In this document: piece after piece, positions 37,124 to 45,750 of the stretch
Position numbering within the stretch: position 1 is the first letter of the stretch
Layout of the letters: each line of letters starts with the position of its first letter
Assembly: GCF_031987975.1 (NCBI RefSeq)
Contig: NZ_DALZYX010000005.1
Span: 124,001 to 188,000, forward strand
Length of the DNA stretch: 64,000 nucleotides
Source: Pseudescherichia sp031987975
Lineage (GTDB): Bacteria > Pseudomonadota > Gammaproteobacteria > Enterobacterales > Enterobacteriaceae
Direction: 5' to 3'
Translations under genes and position numbers: made by a program
The notes under the pieces: model-generated
Database searches by the model: none
What the model was told of the DNA's origin: nothing
What the model saw: only the letters and a program-made list of their open reading frames with translations

Positions 37124-37681
37124 TTAACTTATATTTACCAGCGCTTCACCGAGTGGAGCGCGGGTAAAGCAGGTTAATGCACTCTTCCTGCTACAGTTAA
37201 TTACCTTAACGCTATCAGCAAGAAAACCTGATAACCAGTTAAAATCGCTCTGCCATATTTTTACCGCGTTCTGATTAGGATTGCCAAGATCGGTATGGTC
37301 ACCATGCCAGTGGCTCCCGGCGGCAATGGAGCAGTCGAAACCCAGTAAAATGATATTGCTGGCCCCACAGTAGCGCGCAAAAAGAGTGGCCCGTAAGCCA
37401 GAATTGAACGATCCGCGATAGTCAGGTTCGAAATAGTTCAGGTTAAATTCAGCGCTGGCCGGTTTGCTGCACGTCCAGCGCTGCGGGCCAGCCGGTAAAT
37501 GGGTTACGTTCTTCTGCCACCAGCGACGATCGGCAGCGTAGATGTACGTACATTCCGGTACCATCTGCCAGGTCGAGTTTACGGCAATAACAGGAATACC
37601 AGCTCGGATAAGCGCCTCACAGTCCTCTCTGACTAACGAAGGGCCAGATGCACATACTGCAATGGTTTTATTTAGCGTCAT
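37124..37681 (-). CDS. ASGPS-motif protein, possibly MptE-like/DUF115-related
   Basis: A 185-residue soluble protein beginning TIAVCASGPSLVREDCEALI, then IPVIAVNSTW and YIYAADRRWW, a Rossmann-like start with a Gly/Ser-rich turn. Later come NIILLGFDC and HWHGDHTDLGNP. This pattern resembles phage-encoded proteins and the MptE-like/DUF115 fold shared with some glycan-modifying (motility accessory factor) enzymes. I cannot assign a reaction. It is convergent with the 690-aa gene (3-bp gap) and lies downstream of the inverse autotransporter on the same strand. The start has only a weak ribosome site. Confidence 0.6.
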   Translation of the reverse strand: MTLNKTIAVCASGPSLVREDCEALIRAGIPVIAVNSTWQMVPECTYIYAADRRWWQKNVTHLPAGPQRWTCSKPASAEFNLNYFEPDYRGSFNSGLRATLFARYCGASNIILLGFDCSIAAGSHWHGDHTDLGNPNQNAVKIWQSDFNWLSGFLADSVKVINCSRKSALTCFTRAPLGEALVNIS

Positions 37682-37707
37682 AGTTTATTACTTACGTTGC
37701 TTAATAT

Positions 37708-37736
37708 AAAAAAGCAGCCCTGGCGGACTGCTTTTT
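37708..37736 (-). terminator. Terminator of the inverse autotransporter gene
   Basis: AAAAAGCAG ... CTGCTTTTT with an imperfect inner stem, symmetric A/T runs, 13 bp beyond the stop of the minus-strand autotransporter gene. Confidence 0.8.
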
Positions 37737-37749
37737 AGAGATATTTGAA

Positions 37750-40700
37750 TCAGGCTATGGTATCTACAGTCTCAATTAATGGTGCAGACTGAACCGTAAT
37801 GCCTGTACTTGGGCGCACTACCGTACCCTTTGCAGTAGACACCAAACTATTCTCGTTATCCTCCAGGGGTTGCAAACCATCCACAAGCTCCTGCGGTACC
37901 GTAAAGTTAATATCCGAGCCAACCTCATCGGCTGTCACCGTATGTACCGGGGAGGTGTAGTCCGGCAATACCTGCAGCGGAGAATCCGGGGCTATCTCGC
38001 CTTTAATCACAAAATGGACCGAGGCCTGATCGCCAGCCGCCATTCCCGGCCAGGCTTTCATCCGAATGGTTAGCCCACCCTCAACTGCATAATGATTGAT
38101 GCCGGAGTTGCGAACTTTAGGATATTCGATGGTCACCGGGCCAAAGCCAGCCTCAATAAACGAAGCGGTGGTCTGCCCCGTTTTACCGCCCGCCGCTGCG
38201 GTGATGGTTAACGACTCCGCGGTGGTGTCAACAAACGAGAGTTTTGCTATCCCGTTTTCATCCGTATTGACGGTCAGCGACGTTTTAGGCACGGCATTGC
38301 CTGCGCTAATTGACCATATCACCTGCACATTAGGCATCGGCGCACCGGCTTTGTCCGTTACCACCGCCTGCGCCTCGTCGGTTGCCTTACCGTCTGCCAT
38401 TGCCCCGTCGGTCAACATGGTGACGGCAACATTGTCTGCAGGCACCTCGGTGAAGATAGAAAAGACCTGACCCGATTTCCCCCCTGCGCTGGCCGTTAAC
38501 GTCACGGATTCAACGGTAGTATCAACGACGTTCAACGTTACATAGCCGTTTGCATCGGTCACAGCGGTAAGGGATGAGGTCGCTTTCGCGTTACCGCTGA
38601 CGCTCCAGGTCACATCGACGCCCTGCATCGGTTGGCCTTTATCATCCAAAACTTGCGCCTGGGCGATATTCTCCGTCACGCCATCTGCGGGAGAGCTATT
38701 GGTTGTCATCTTGACGGTGATGCTGTTCACGTCATTCTGGGTAAAGGTGACATTAACACTGCCCTCCTGCCCACCGGCGCTGGCCTTAACCGGCACGGTT
38801 TCAGCCACGGTATCGGTCAGGCTGAGCTTAGCCACCCCGTTAGCGTCGGTGGTGACCGACAGCGGCGTAGTCGCACTGGCATGACTGCTGCCTAAGCTCC
38901 AGGTCAGACTGACCCCTGACATGAGGTTGCCCTTAGAATCGGTCACGACGGCCTGCACGTCGTTGGTCGATGCACCATCGTTAGGCGCATTGTTTGTGAT
39001 AACGCTGACGTCTATCCCTTTCACATCTACCTGGATAAAGGTCACGCTGGCGCTACCCTGTTGACCACCGGCGCTGGCATTAACCGTAACGGTCTCAGCC
39101 ACGGTATCCGTCAGGCTGAGGGTGGCGACTCCGTTAGCGTCAGTGGTGACAGAGAGCGGCGTCGTGGCACTGGCGTGGCTGCTGCCTAAACTCCAGGTCA
39201 GATCGACCCCGGGCATAGGATTGCCTTTGCTATCAGTGACCACAGCGCGAACGCCGTTGGTCGATGCGCCATCGGCTGGCACGTTGTTCGCGGTGACGCT
39301 GACATCGATGGCAGAGACCGACACAGCGTTAAATACCGCCTGCGTCTGGCCACTCACTCCATCCGCGGTCGCGGTCACCGCCTGGCTCTCTGCAACCTTA
39401 TCCGTCAGCGTTAACGTGGCGATACCGTTCTGATCCGTGATGCTGGTCATAGGCGTTGTCGCTACCGCGCTACCTTTCCCCAGTGTCCAGGTAATGCTTT
39501 TCCCGGCAAGGAGGTTACCATGATCGTCTACGGCCTGGGCTTGGGCGACGTTGGTGCTTATGCCGTCTGCTGGCGCATTATTCTTGCTCATCGTGACTTT
39601 CAGCGCAGAGACGTCTGCTGACTGGAAGGCAGAGCTGACCGTTTCTGTTTTACCTGCCGCCGTGGCGGTGAGCTTAACGGTACCCGCCTGCGAGCTGGTG
39701 AAGTGGACGCTTGCCTGCCCGCTGCTGTTGGTCACGGCATCGCTGCTGGCAATGGTGGCGCCATTATCCACTTTCCAGCTGATGGCCACGCCGGACATCG
39801 CCTGATCGTTTGCATCCTTAACGGTAACCTGGCCAGCGTTTTGATCCTGGCCGTCAGCCTGGCTGTTGTTTTTGGTTAGCTTCAGATTTAACGATGCAAC
39901 GGATTGAACAAAGGTGGTTGTCGTACTGCGGACGATTGCGCCAGAGGTTGCGCTGACGCTATTTTGTTCAGCCGTGGTGTTCGTTACGTTTACTGACGCA
40001 TTGCCGTTTGCATCGGTTATTCCCGTGGCTGAACTGAGTTTGCCCTGGCCGGTGATGCTCCAGGCAATTGATACATTTTTCAGGGCGTCGCCGTTGTTAT
40101 CAATCGCATGGACCGTAACGGTATTGGCCGTTTTACCATCAGCCGGGCTACCGTCTACGGCAGAATAAATAGCGAGGTCGGATAAGACCGCCGTCTGCTG
40201 TTTCTTCTTATACTGCAACACAATTTCATTGTTGCGATCGACAAGATCGTAACGGCTGCCTGCAAGGCTACGACGGAATGCCACCTGATCGGAGGAGAGC
40301 TGTGATTCGAGGGACTGGCCCAGTGCATAGCGGAAATTCAGGCTAAAGCGGGTTTCATCCATTGAGTCCTGACCGCGTTTATAGTCCACGCCAGCGGTAA
40401 TAAGAGGAACAGGCGTGTAGTTAACGCCGAGAGTGACTGCCGACGGGTTACTTTGCAGATGATCGGTATCGAAGAGAGCAACATCATCGCCATGGTACTG
40501 TTCGTACATGGCTTTGACGCCGAGCTGCGGGTACGCAGGTAGATAACCTTCCGCCCTGACATCGAATCCATCCGCAGGTTTTTCGTTATAGTCGTCGAAA
40601 TCTCGGGATGAGTGCCAGTCAGTGGTCCCGACGTAGACGTTCCCGGCAAGCTTCAGATAGTCTGTCCAGGCTTCTGAACCAAAGCTAATGCGTCGGTTTT

Positions 40701-41259
40701 TACCGGTAAAGTCATCGTCAAAAAAGACGTTTCCACCCAGCATCCAGTCTTTTAAATAGAAGGTGCGTACGCCAAGCCCGAAGTTACCAGTCAGGCGATC
40801 GTCCGGGCTACGTAAGCCAACCTGTGAAAACAGCACTGACTTCTGGTTATCGTACAGCGGGGCAAGGAAGTCAAAAGCGCTGTCATCCCAGTTACCGTTA
40901 TCATCGACGTTTAGCAGGACCCGGGCTGTACCAAACTGACTCAGCCACTCCTGCACGGAAGAGGCGGCATAGCCGGTTGCAGCGGAGGTGGCGGCCCCGG
41001 TCAATCCGGATGTCCCGGTTGAAGAGAGGGCGCTGGCAACCGTACTGAAATTTTCGCTGCCGGGAAGGGACGCCGGTGCGGATGCCCGGTCCACGGAAAA
41101 CGGCGAGACCGGTGTCGTTGCCGCCTGTGTTTCGGCATGGGCATTCATACTGGCTATCGAGACCAGCGGCATGGCCGCCTGTAATATAGCCTGAAGCCAT
41201 ACCACGCCAATAAAGGCGCGTTTTCTTCTCAACTTAGAAAATAGTGTGTTCTCACTCAT
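37750..41259 (-). CDS. Inverse autotransporter adhesin (intimin/invasin family) with seven Big_1 domains
   Basis: This 1169-residue protein (start at 41259, after TAGGTAAT) has an extended basic signal sequence (about 1-43, ending NAHAE). A linker follows and then an inverse-autotransporter beta-barrel at about 70-350, with typical blocks RVLLNVDDNGNWDDSAFDFL, GLGVRTFYLKDWMLGGNVFF and FDVRAEGYLPAYPQLGVKAM. No LysM domain is seen. Residues about 358-1035 are seven Big_1 domains, numbers 4 and 5 nearly identical. The C-terminus is not a C-type lectin but a beta module (about 1036-1169: MAAGDQASVHFVI, ending VDTIA) shared with the neighbouring 331- and 690-aa proteins. The barrel anchors in the outer membrane and the Big_1 rod is exposed on the surface. 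It is probably an adhesin. An upstream ATG at 41283 is possible. Confidence 0.9.
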   Translation of the reverse strand: MSENTLFSKLRRKRAFIGVVWLQAILQAAMPLVSIASMNAHAETQAATTPVSPFSVDRASAPASLPGSENFSTVASALSSTGTSGLTGAATSAATGYAASSVQEWLSQFGTARVLLNVDDNGNWDDSAFDFLAPLYDNQKSVLFSQVGLRSPDDRLTGNFGLGVRTFYLKDWMLGGNVFFDDDFTGKNRRISFGSEAWTDYLKLAGNVYVGTTDWHSSRDFDDYNEKPADGFDVRAEGYLPAYPQLGVKAMYEQYHGDDVALFDTDHLQSNPSAVTLGVNYTPVPLITAGVDYKRGQDSMDETRFSLNFRYALGQSLESQLSSDQVAFRRSLAGSRYDLVDRNNEIVLQYKKKQQTAVLSDLAIYSAVDGSPADGKTANTVTVHAIDNNGDALKNVSIAWSITGQGKLSSATGITDANGNASVNVTNTTAEQNSVSATSGAIVRSTTTTFVQSVASLNLKLTKNNSQADGQDQNAGQVTVKDANDQAMSGVAISWKVDNGATIASSDAVTNSSGQASVHFTSSQAGTVKLTATAAGKTETVSSAFQSADVSALKVTMSKNNAPADGISTNVAQAQAVDDHGNLLAGKSITWTLGKGSAVATTPMTSITDQNGIATLTLTDKVAESQAVTATADGVSGQTQAVFNAVSVSAIDVSVTANNVPADGASTNGVRAVVTDSKGNPMPGVDLTWSLGSSHASATTPLSVTTDANGVATLSLTDTVAETVTVNASAGGQQGSASVTFIQVDVKGIDVSVITNNAPNDGASTNDVQAVVTDSKGNLMSGVSLTWSLGSSHASATTPLSVTTDANGVAKLSLTDTVAETVPVKASAGGQEGSVNVTFTQNDVNSITVKMTTNSSPADGVTENIAQAQVLDDKGQPMQGVDVTWSVSGNAKATSSLTAVTDANGYVTLNVVDTTVESVTLTASAGGKSGQVFSIFTEVPADNVAVTMLTDGAMADGKATDEAQAVVTDKAGAPMPNVQVIWSISAGNAVPKTSLTVNTDENGIAKLSFVDTTAESLTITAAAGGKTGQTTASFIEAGFGPVTIEYPKVRNSGINHYAVEGGLTIRMKAWPGMAAGDQASVHFVIKGEIAPDSPLQVLPDYTSPVHTVTADEVGSDINFTVPQELVDGLQPLEDNENSLVSTAKGTVVRPSTGITVQSAPLIETVDTIA
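38727..39318 (-). repeat. Tandem near-identical Big_1-coding repeats
   Basis: Two consecutive units of about 296 bp (39023-39318 and 38727-39022) encode Big_1 domains 4 and 5 of the inverse autotransporter. They share long stretches such as TWSLGSSHASATTPLSVTTD. This suggests recent duplication and potential copy-number change by recombination. Confidence 0.85.
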
Positions 41260-41760
41260 ATCATTACCTATTTTAGGCAGCACAACGCTACCAGGCCGCC
41301 ATTTTTAAACTGCGAAAAAGCCATAAACCGTTAGAAATATTTCAACTTCATATAAATTCATTTTTTAGTGGCTTCGCTAAAAGGATTATTCAGACAAATA
41401 CCTTCTCCTTTCGCGAAAAGAAGATCGTATCAGAAATTCATTTTCCCTTTAACCTCACCAGCAGATCCTTTATGAGACACTAAAATAAATTGACAATGTC
41501 GGCTGCATTTGAAAAATCTTAAAACCAAAAGCTCAAAACCCTTCATTTATTAGCACCAAAGCCTTTGAATAGGCGAAAAAAAGTTACTTGCCACTAATAA
41601 TTGCACCCTATTCTTTGAAAATTTTATGAACATACACGGTGGTTTTATAACACTATTTAACATATATCATTAACGGCTTTGCTTTAAGCAAATCATGATC
41701 ACATGTAACAAAACATATATTCATAGTAATAATGGAAACCAATTTTTAATAAGGTATAAA
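41260..41760. other. AT-rich divergent intergenic region
   Basis: About 500 bp of strongly AT-rich DNA between the inverse autotransporter gene (minus) and the next plus-strand gene. I see no gene. Such a stretch is a typical H-NS-bound promoter region of acquired adhesin genes; the core genome part of this window encodes the H-NS antagonist SlyA. Confidence 0.5.
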
Positions 41761-42360
41761 ATGCGATCTTGTTTACCCATGTCCAGGCGAGCCATTATTG
41801 TCGCATCTGGCCCGTCAGCTAAGAATTTCACTCCTCCGCCAGGCATAACTATTATTGCGGTCAACGGCGCTATCGACTGGTTGCCTCGCGTAGACCACTT
41901 TTTTACCCTCGATCCCTCTGCCGCTAACCTGGCTCGTTTGCATAGCAGGAGAGATGGCGTTATCTACCATGCGGCAGGCTTGAAAAGCGCTGTTCCAGAG
42001 GTGCTTGCTTACCGTCGGCTGGCTCGACGAGGCCAGGAGCCACGAGAAAAAGGTTCCCCAGCGTGGTGGCTATGGCGCTGGTCCGCGGTATGCGGTTTAT
42101 CGGAAAATAAAAATGCAATTCACTCAGGAAACAGCGCCTATGGCGCACTGGGGCTGGCTTATCATCTGGGATTTAAGGAGGTTGCGCTTATCGGGGTTGA
42201 TGCAACTAATCAGCCCCGTATCGAAGGCGGCAGGTCAAATAATCTTTCCCACCTGCCGCTGCTTTTTGCCAGCGCCCGCCCGCAGATAGATGTTGTCAGC
42301 TGCGGAGAGCTGACGGGCATCCCCCAGATGTCGTTAGAGGCATGGTGTCGGAGAAGCTAA
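41761..42360 (+). CDS. Second ASGPS-motif protein (MptE-like/DUF115-related?)
   Basis: A 199-residue protein, using the ATG at 41761 after AAGG; an upstream start in the AT-rich region lacks support. It begins MRSCLPMSRRAIIVASGPSA, then ITIIAVNGAIDWLPRVDHFFTLDPS, and later ALGLAYHLGFKEVALIGVDA. The order of motifs (ASGPS, IxAVNG, FxxDPS, LIGxD) parallels the 185-aa protein on the other side of the autotransporter, so both belong to one distant family. The 3' end overlaps the convergent glycosyltransferase-like gene by 27 bp. Role unknown; the fold is used by some glycan-modifying enzymes. Confidence 0.6.
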   Translation: MRSCLPMSRRAIIVASGPSAKNFTPPPGITIIAVNGAIDWLPRVDHFFTLDPSAANLARLHSRRDGVIYHAAGLKSAVPEVLAYRRLARRGQEPREKGSPAWWLWRWSAVCGLSENKNAIHSGNSAYGALGLAYHLGFKEVALIGVDATNQPRIEGGRSNNLSHLPLLFASARPQIDVVSCGELTGIPQMSLEAWCRRS

Positions 42361-42987
42361 AGGCGGTATCCAGGGCAAAGTCAGTTTCCAGGGTCTTGGC
42401 CTGCCGTGGAAGCAGACTATTTTTGCCCCTGCAGGCAGCCTCTTGCTACCTCGCGAAAACGTCGGACTGAATCCAGCCATTCCTCTGCCAGCAATATGCG
42501 CTTTATAGCTAACAATTTCTCCGGGATACCGATCCTGAAGAAAATTAAAATCCACTATCTCACGCAGCAGCTCGCCATCACCTCTATATGTGCTCAGCTC
42601 GTCGTTAGTCATCGCGCTGAGCTTCTGCCAAACAGATAACTTGGCGGCGTGAGGAATAAGCATAATGCCAGAGGCCGCATAGTCTGGGAAATAGAAGTCT
42701 CTTAACGCCGACAGGGTATTATCCGTAAGCATATGATCAAAGCCCCCCACGATAACCGTATCCAGATCAACATAGAAGATATCATCCTTTATCAAATCCG
42801 GATCAAACAGTTCAAGTTTGGCGAACCAGCCCGTCCAGTCTTTTTTTAGCGCCACGCTCTTTATGCCCTCTATCTCCACATCTGTTAAACAAATATGGTC
42901 GTAGCGTGAGCAGAGCTGTTTATCAAGCCAATAAACATGCTCAGCGGTATACTCACCTCCGCTGCGTAATACCGTCACAATCTTCAT
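42334..42987 (-). CDS. Glycosyltransferase-like protein
   Basis: A 217-residue protein with a nucleotide-sugar-transferase layout: MKIVTVLRSGGEYTAEHV, then KDWTGWFAKLELFDPDLI and the acidic DIFYVDLDTVIVG motif. This last resembles the metal-binding DxD motif of GT-A enzymes. It ends with KIVCFHGRPRPWKL, reminiscent of the C-terminal HFxG-type motif of GT8-like proteins. Similar short proteins are carried by phages. A strong AGGAT ribosome site precedes the ATG. Its position next to an adhesin and beside ASGPS proteins suggests modification of a surface component, but the acceptor is unknown. Confidence 0.7.
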   Translation of the reverse strand: MKIVTVLRSGGEYTAEHVYWLDKQLCSRYDHICLTDVEIEGIKSVALKKDWTGWFAKLELFDPDLIKDDIFYVDLDTVIVGGFDHMLTDNTLSALRDFYFPDYAASGIMLIPHAAKLSVWQKLSAMTNDELSTYRGDGELLREIVDFNFLQDRYPGEIVSYKAHIAGRGMAGFSPTFSRGSKRLPAGAKIVCFHGRPRPWKLTLPWIPPLASPTPCL

Positions 42988-43110
42988 CTCAAATCCTCAT
43001 CGAAAAAAAACATAATCACTTGTAATGTTGGATCTTTTTCTGAGGTATTTTTCATCAAAAAAGATTTTCAATGCGCGTTAAAAAAGATTTCGCTTCTATA
43101 TTTCACCTCT

Positions 43111-43212
43111 CATTCTGCTTTATTTGCACAATTCCCTTTTTATCTGCCGCTAAAGTCTGATTTCCCCTGTGGGTTCTCTCTTTTATCTGTTTTATGCTCA
43201 AGGAGATTTACC
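43111..43212 (+). promoter_or_regulatory. Conserved leader, copy A (before the 781-aa gene)
   Basis: This leader shares with 45651-45750 three blocks in the same order: CTGCTTTATTTGCACAATTC, CCCTGTGGGTTCTCTC and GCTCAAGGAG (ribosome site). Such conservation outside the coding region argues for a common promoter or 5' untranslated control element. Confidence 0.7.
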
Positions 43213-45558
43213 ATGACACCATCCCTAACTGACGTTCAGGACTCTTCACTCGCTTTCTATTCGCTGCCCAATTATGCGGGCGATACTCTGCGTGTTGTTC
43301 ATGGACAGACCGGCCTTGTCGCATCGTCAGGCTCTTTATGGGCCGAGCAGTCCGTCTCCGTTCCCGGCACTGATAATTTGTATACTTTCTTATGGAGCAG
43401 CGTTGATATCGGCAATCCAGCCTTCTCCTATACTGGCCACGTTGAGCACTATATCACCACCAGTATTCCCAATATTGCCTCTTCTCTCTCGATGCCTCAG
43501 TATCCGCTGCAGTTCCTCGGTGTTGATGCCGCTCTCGCAGTACCGGTCTTTGTGCAGCTGAGTGGCGAGTTCAGCTCGCAAAACTGTTTTGCCTCCTCTT
43601 CCCTGGTTCCCGGATCCTCTACCAAAGTTTCCACTTTTGCTTCTTTCGCCAACGAGGGTGCTCTCGCTTTCATTCAGAATATTAACGGTGCGTCTACCCT
43701 CGCCTCTCTGACGTTCGGCACGTTGAACGAGGCATCCGGCACGGTGATGTGGTCCGCCTCCGGCTCCGTCATACTTGTCTATAACAATGATACGCTGACC
43801 TTGGCCTCCGTCTCTGGATTGCCCACCGGCTGGTCCTTTGGCCCCCCGCTGCGCCAGGATGACGGCTCCTGGCTTGTCATACTTTCTGTCGCTTCCCTAC
43901 CTGCTACGGCAGAGATCGGCAGCCTGACCAGTGACAAAACCAGCATAGAGAATAACGGTACCGATATCGCCACCTTCTCAGCCACCGTCATCGACTCCGC
44001 GTCTGAACAGGCGCTCGCTAACGTCTCTGTTGACTGGAACACGACGCTTGGCAACCTCAGCGTCAGAACCTCCCTGACCAACAATAGCGGCATCGCTACG
44101 GTGACCTTGACCGATACAGGCGATATCGGCACCGCCACAGTAATGGCTCGCATCAGCAACGGCAGTGCTAAATCACAAGCTATCAATCTGGTTGTTTCAT
44201 CCAGTAATGCCTTACTTTACAGCGAGACAAACTACCAGGGCGAACTCTTTGAACTTCAAGAGCATGCCAGCGTACAGATGAGGACAGCGCTGCGCCAATG
44301 GCTCTGGAAGTCAGCCAGAGTCGGGGTTAAGCGCTTATTCAGCCGCACGGTCATTCAGGATGTAAATAATTTCAATTTTTTGGGCTACGCGGATAACGTG
44401 AGCGCAAATGATGTTGCCGATATCACCACACTCTATGATTCAAAGACCTCTCCCTGGGTCGAAGCGACAGCATTAGGCAGTAATGATATTGTTATACGAA
44501 GCACGCTATTATCTTCCGATCTCACATCTACGTTGGTTGCCTGCGCTGAACAACATTGGCCAGCAACAATGACGACAGCCTCTCTTACTATTGCAGGTAA
44601 GAGCAACAGCGGCATTATTGCTGTTATGGATAAAACCCAAGCAAAGATAGCTATACCGCTTTTAATTGGTGAACTAAATTCAGCGGGGAATGCTGACTGG
44701 ATCGGCGGTACATCATTGATTGTCACATGGGATGAAGTAAACCAGATGCCCGTAGTGATGCTGGCAGGTGGAGATTCACAGGATTTTCTTTTAGGATCTG
44801 TGACAACAACCGCCACTTCTGGAGAATATGCAGTATCCCTGTTTGTAAAAAATAACCGAAGCTCAATTAGCAGCGTGGTAAGCGACAAACCTGTACTTAT
44901 AGTCAATGGCAGTGACCGGGCGTTAATAACCGCAACCGTGGTTGATGGACATCAATCCCCACTGAAAAATACGCCTGTATTCTGGACCGCAACGTCCGGT
45001 AAATTGAGTAGCCAAAGTAGTGTAACCAACGCGCAAGGAGAAGCATCTACTTTATTAATGGCAACGCAGGAAGGCATAATTACCGTCACCGCTACGCTGG
45101 AGAATAGCAATAGCAAATCAGTCACGGTTAATGCTATAGCCGGGCCTTCTGTCTTTCCACAGTTTATTGCAACCAACATCAAGAAGGGCACCAGGGCAGG
45201 GACAATTAGTTTTGAGCTGATCGCCCACAATTACCCGGGAGCACAAAACTATGTATTCAGATTCTACACACAACCCTTGAGTGGTAATAACCCAGGCGCT
45301 CCAACCACAACCCTTTACCTGACGGATACCTCTTCTGTTCATCTGTACGACACAGCCTATAGCGTTACCAATAGCTATATCCAACAAAACGCCTCAACTT
45401 ATATTTCAGGATCAGACTGGAAAGCAACCCTGCACATTATTATTAACAACTTAAACCTTGCAACTTCTGACTGGGAAGGCGGAACGATCAATTTAACTAT
45501 CGCTAACGGCAGTAGCACATTTACATCAGCACCCAGTATTTACATTCCTGCAATGTAA
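43213..45558 (+). CDS. Beta/gamma-crystallin plus Big_1 protein (781 aa)
   Basis: The N-terminus contains a beta/gamma-crystallin Greek-key motif YSLPNYAG (residues 16-23, pattern Y-x4-Y-x-G) at the start of an about 230-residue unit. A second motif YSETNYQG starts near residue 336. Big_1 domains lie at about 235-330 and 552-640. The C-terminal 645-781 is a separate beta-rich domain. There is no signal peptide or membrane helix and very few cysteines. The first unit plus Big_1 is closely similar to the next gene's, and both share a leader. Crystallin folds often bind Ca2+, but calcium ligands were not verified. Role unknown. A perfect terminator follows. Confidence 0.8.
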   Translation: MTPSLTDVQDSSLAFYSLPNYAGDTLRVVHGQTGLVASSGSLWAEQSVSVPGTDNLYTFLWSSVDIGNPAFSYTGHVEHYITTSIPNIASSLSMPQYPLQFLGVDAALAVPVFVQLSGEFSSQNCFASSSLVPGSSTKVSTFASFANEGALAFIQNINGASTLASLTFGTLNEASGTVMWSASGSVILVYNNDTLTLASVSGLPTGWSFGPPLRQDDGSWLVILSVASLPATAEIGSLTSDKTSIENNGTDIATFSATVIDSASEQALANVSVDWNTTLGNLSVRTSLTNNSGIATVTLTDTGDIGTATVMARISNGSAKSQAINLVVSSSNALLYSETNYQGELFELQEHASVQMRTALRQWLWKSARVGVKRLFSRTVIQDVNNFNFLGYADNVSANDVADITTLYDSKTSPWVEATALGSNDIVIRSTLLSSDLTSTLVACAEQHWPATMTTASLTIAGKSNSGIIAVMDKTQAKIAIPLLIGELNSAGNADWIGGTSLIVTWDEVNQMPVVMLAGGDSQDFLLGSVTTTATSGEYAVSLFVKNNRSSISSVVSDKPVLIVNGSDRALITATVVDGHQSPLKNTPVFWTATSGKLSSQSSVTNAQGEASTLLMATQEGIITVTATLENSNSKSVTVNAIAGPSVFPQFIATNIKKGTRAGTISFELIAHNYPGAQNYVFRFYTQPLSGNNPGAPTTTLYLTDTSSVHLYDTAYSVTNSYIQQNASTYISGSDWKATLHIIINNLNLATSDWEGGTINLTIANGSSTFTSAPSIYIPAM

Positions 45559-45559
45559 A

Positions 45560-45594
45560 AACAATGAGGCCTGAGATTTCAGGCCTCATTGTTT
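45560..45594 (+). terminator. Long perfect hairpin after the 781-aa gene
   Basis: Perfect 15-bp stem AACAATGAGGCCTGA / TCAGGCCTCATTGTT with a GATT loop immediately after the stop codon. The U-tract is short (TTT), but stem stability is high and symmetric. Confidence 0.8.
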
Positions 45595-45650
45595 AAGGAA
45601 AAAAGAACTTACTTAAAACGAACATGGGCTTTGATTTCATATTTTACCCC

Positions 45651-45750
45651 CATTTCTGCTTTATTTGCACAATTCATTTCATCCCTGCCAGTACAGTCTC
45701 TCTAACCCTGTGGGTTCTCTCTGTTTATCTTCCGCTCAAGGAGTTTAACT
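45651..45750 (+). promoter_or_regulatory. Conserved leader, copy B (before the 999-aa gene)
   Basis: Counterpart of 43111-43212, with the same three blocks and similar spacing, ending in the ribosome site GCTCAAGGAG. Confidence 0.7.

Noticed and set aside
45560..45594. Transposon inverted repeat
   Set aside because: The long palindrome directly follows a stop codon, has a 4-base loop and no transposase nearby; a terminator explains it.
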